This document shows, piece after piece, positions 13,273 through 13,304 of a DNA stretch of 13,304 nt (position 1 is its first letter; each line of letters opens with the position of its first letter). The notes below the pieces were generated by a model that saw nothing but the letters and a program-made list of their open reading frames with translations, was not told the DNA's origin and searched no databases. The position numbers were made by a program, and so were the translations under genes. Source of the DNA: Acidimicrobiia bacterium (GTDB lineage: Bacteria > Actinomycetota > Acidimicrobiia > Spongiisociales > UBA5794); assembly GCA_029934555.1 (NCBI GenBank), contig JAOZMA010000033.1:1-13304 (forward strand), given 5' to 3'.

Positions 13273-13304
13273 GGACACCGGATTACGGACTACGGATTAC
13301 GGAC
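13273..13304. repeat. Heptamer tandem repeat GGATTAC/GGACTAC (right end)
   Basis: A degenerate unit GGACACC (13273-13279) is followed by GGATTAC, GGACTAC, GGATTAC and a partial GGAC cut by the window end. The unit and its two variants are those of the array at 1-94, in the same orientation. The rest of 13232-13304 holds no gene. Confidence 0.9.

Noticed and set aside
1..13304. Mobile element bounded by the terminal repeats
   Set aside because: No transposase, integrase or target-site duplication is present, the terminal heptamers are direct low-complexity arrays, and the cargo is ordinary core-type transport genes.

Overview
The window reads as a chromosomal piece of a fairly high-GC actinobacterium. 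Evidence is the GC-rich coding sequence, the Thr-rich linkers after lipoprotein signals, tightly overlapping operons and GTG/TTG starts. An Acidimicrobiia-like lineage is my guess from the style of the lipoproteins; nothing in the window proves it. I see no rRNA, tRNA, CRISPR array, transposase or phage gene.

Layout: (1) positions 91-5986, minus strand, hold a complete five-gene peptide ABC importer read leftward as substrate-binding lipoprotein, two permeases and two ATPases. A strong stem-loop separates the lipoprotein gene from the permeases, and the last four genes overlap by 4-8 bp. (2) Positions 6072-7004, plus strand, hold one membrane protein of unknown function, divergent from the peptide operon. 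(3) Positions 7038-11043, minus strand, hold a five-gene operon that starts with a LOG-family protein and continues with the ATPase, two permeases and binding lipoprotein of a glycine betaine/choline-type osmoprotectant importer. (4) Positions 11201-13231, plus strand, encode an oligopeptidase B with all catalytic residues. The 157-bp divergent region between (3) and (4) is rich in palindromes.

The most unusual object is the peptide-binding lipoprotein (4262-5986). All parts of a family 5 solute-binding protein are present, but in the wrong order. After the lipoprotein signal it starts in the middle of the family, runs to the normal C-terminus, and then continues without a break into what is normally the N-terminal ~120 residues. 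This is a natural circular permutation by reading. The second unusual theme is short tandem repeats of 7 or 8 bp that sit exactly on the stop codons of three genes (dppF, the membrane protein, the oligopeptidase). The same GGATTAC/GGACTAC heptamer is found at both window ends.

How the genes may work together: peptides are captured and imported by the Dpp/Opp-type system, and cytosolic oligopeptidase B could cleave imported peptides after Arg/Lys. The osmoprotectant importer is a separate stress-related uptake system; the role of the LOG protein coupled to it is unknown.
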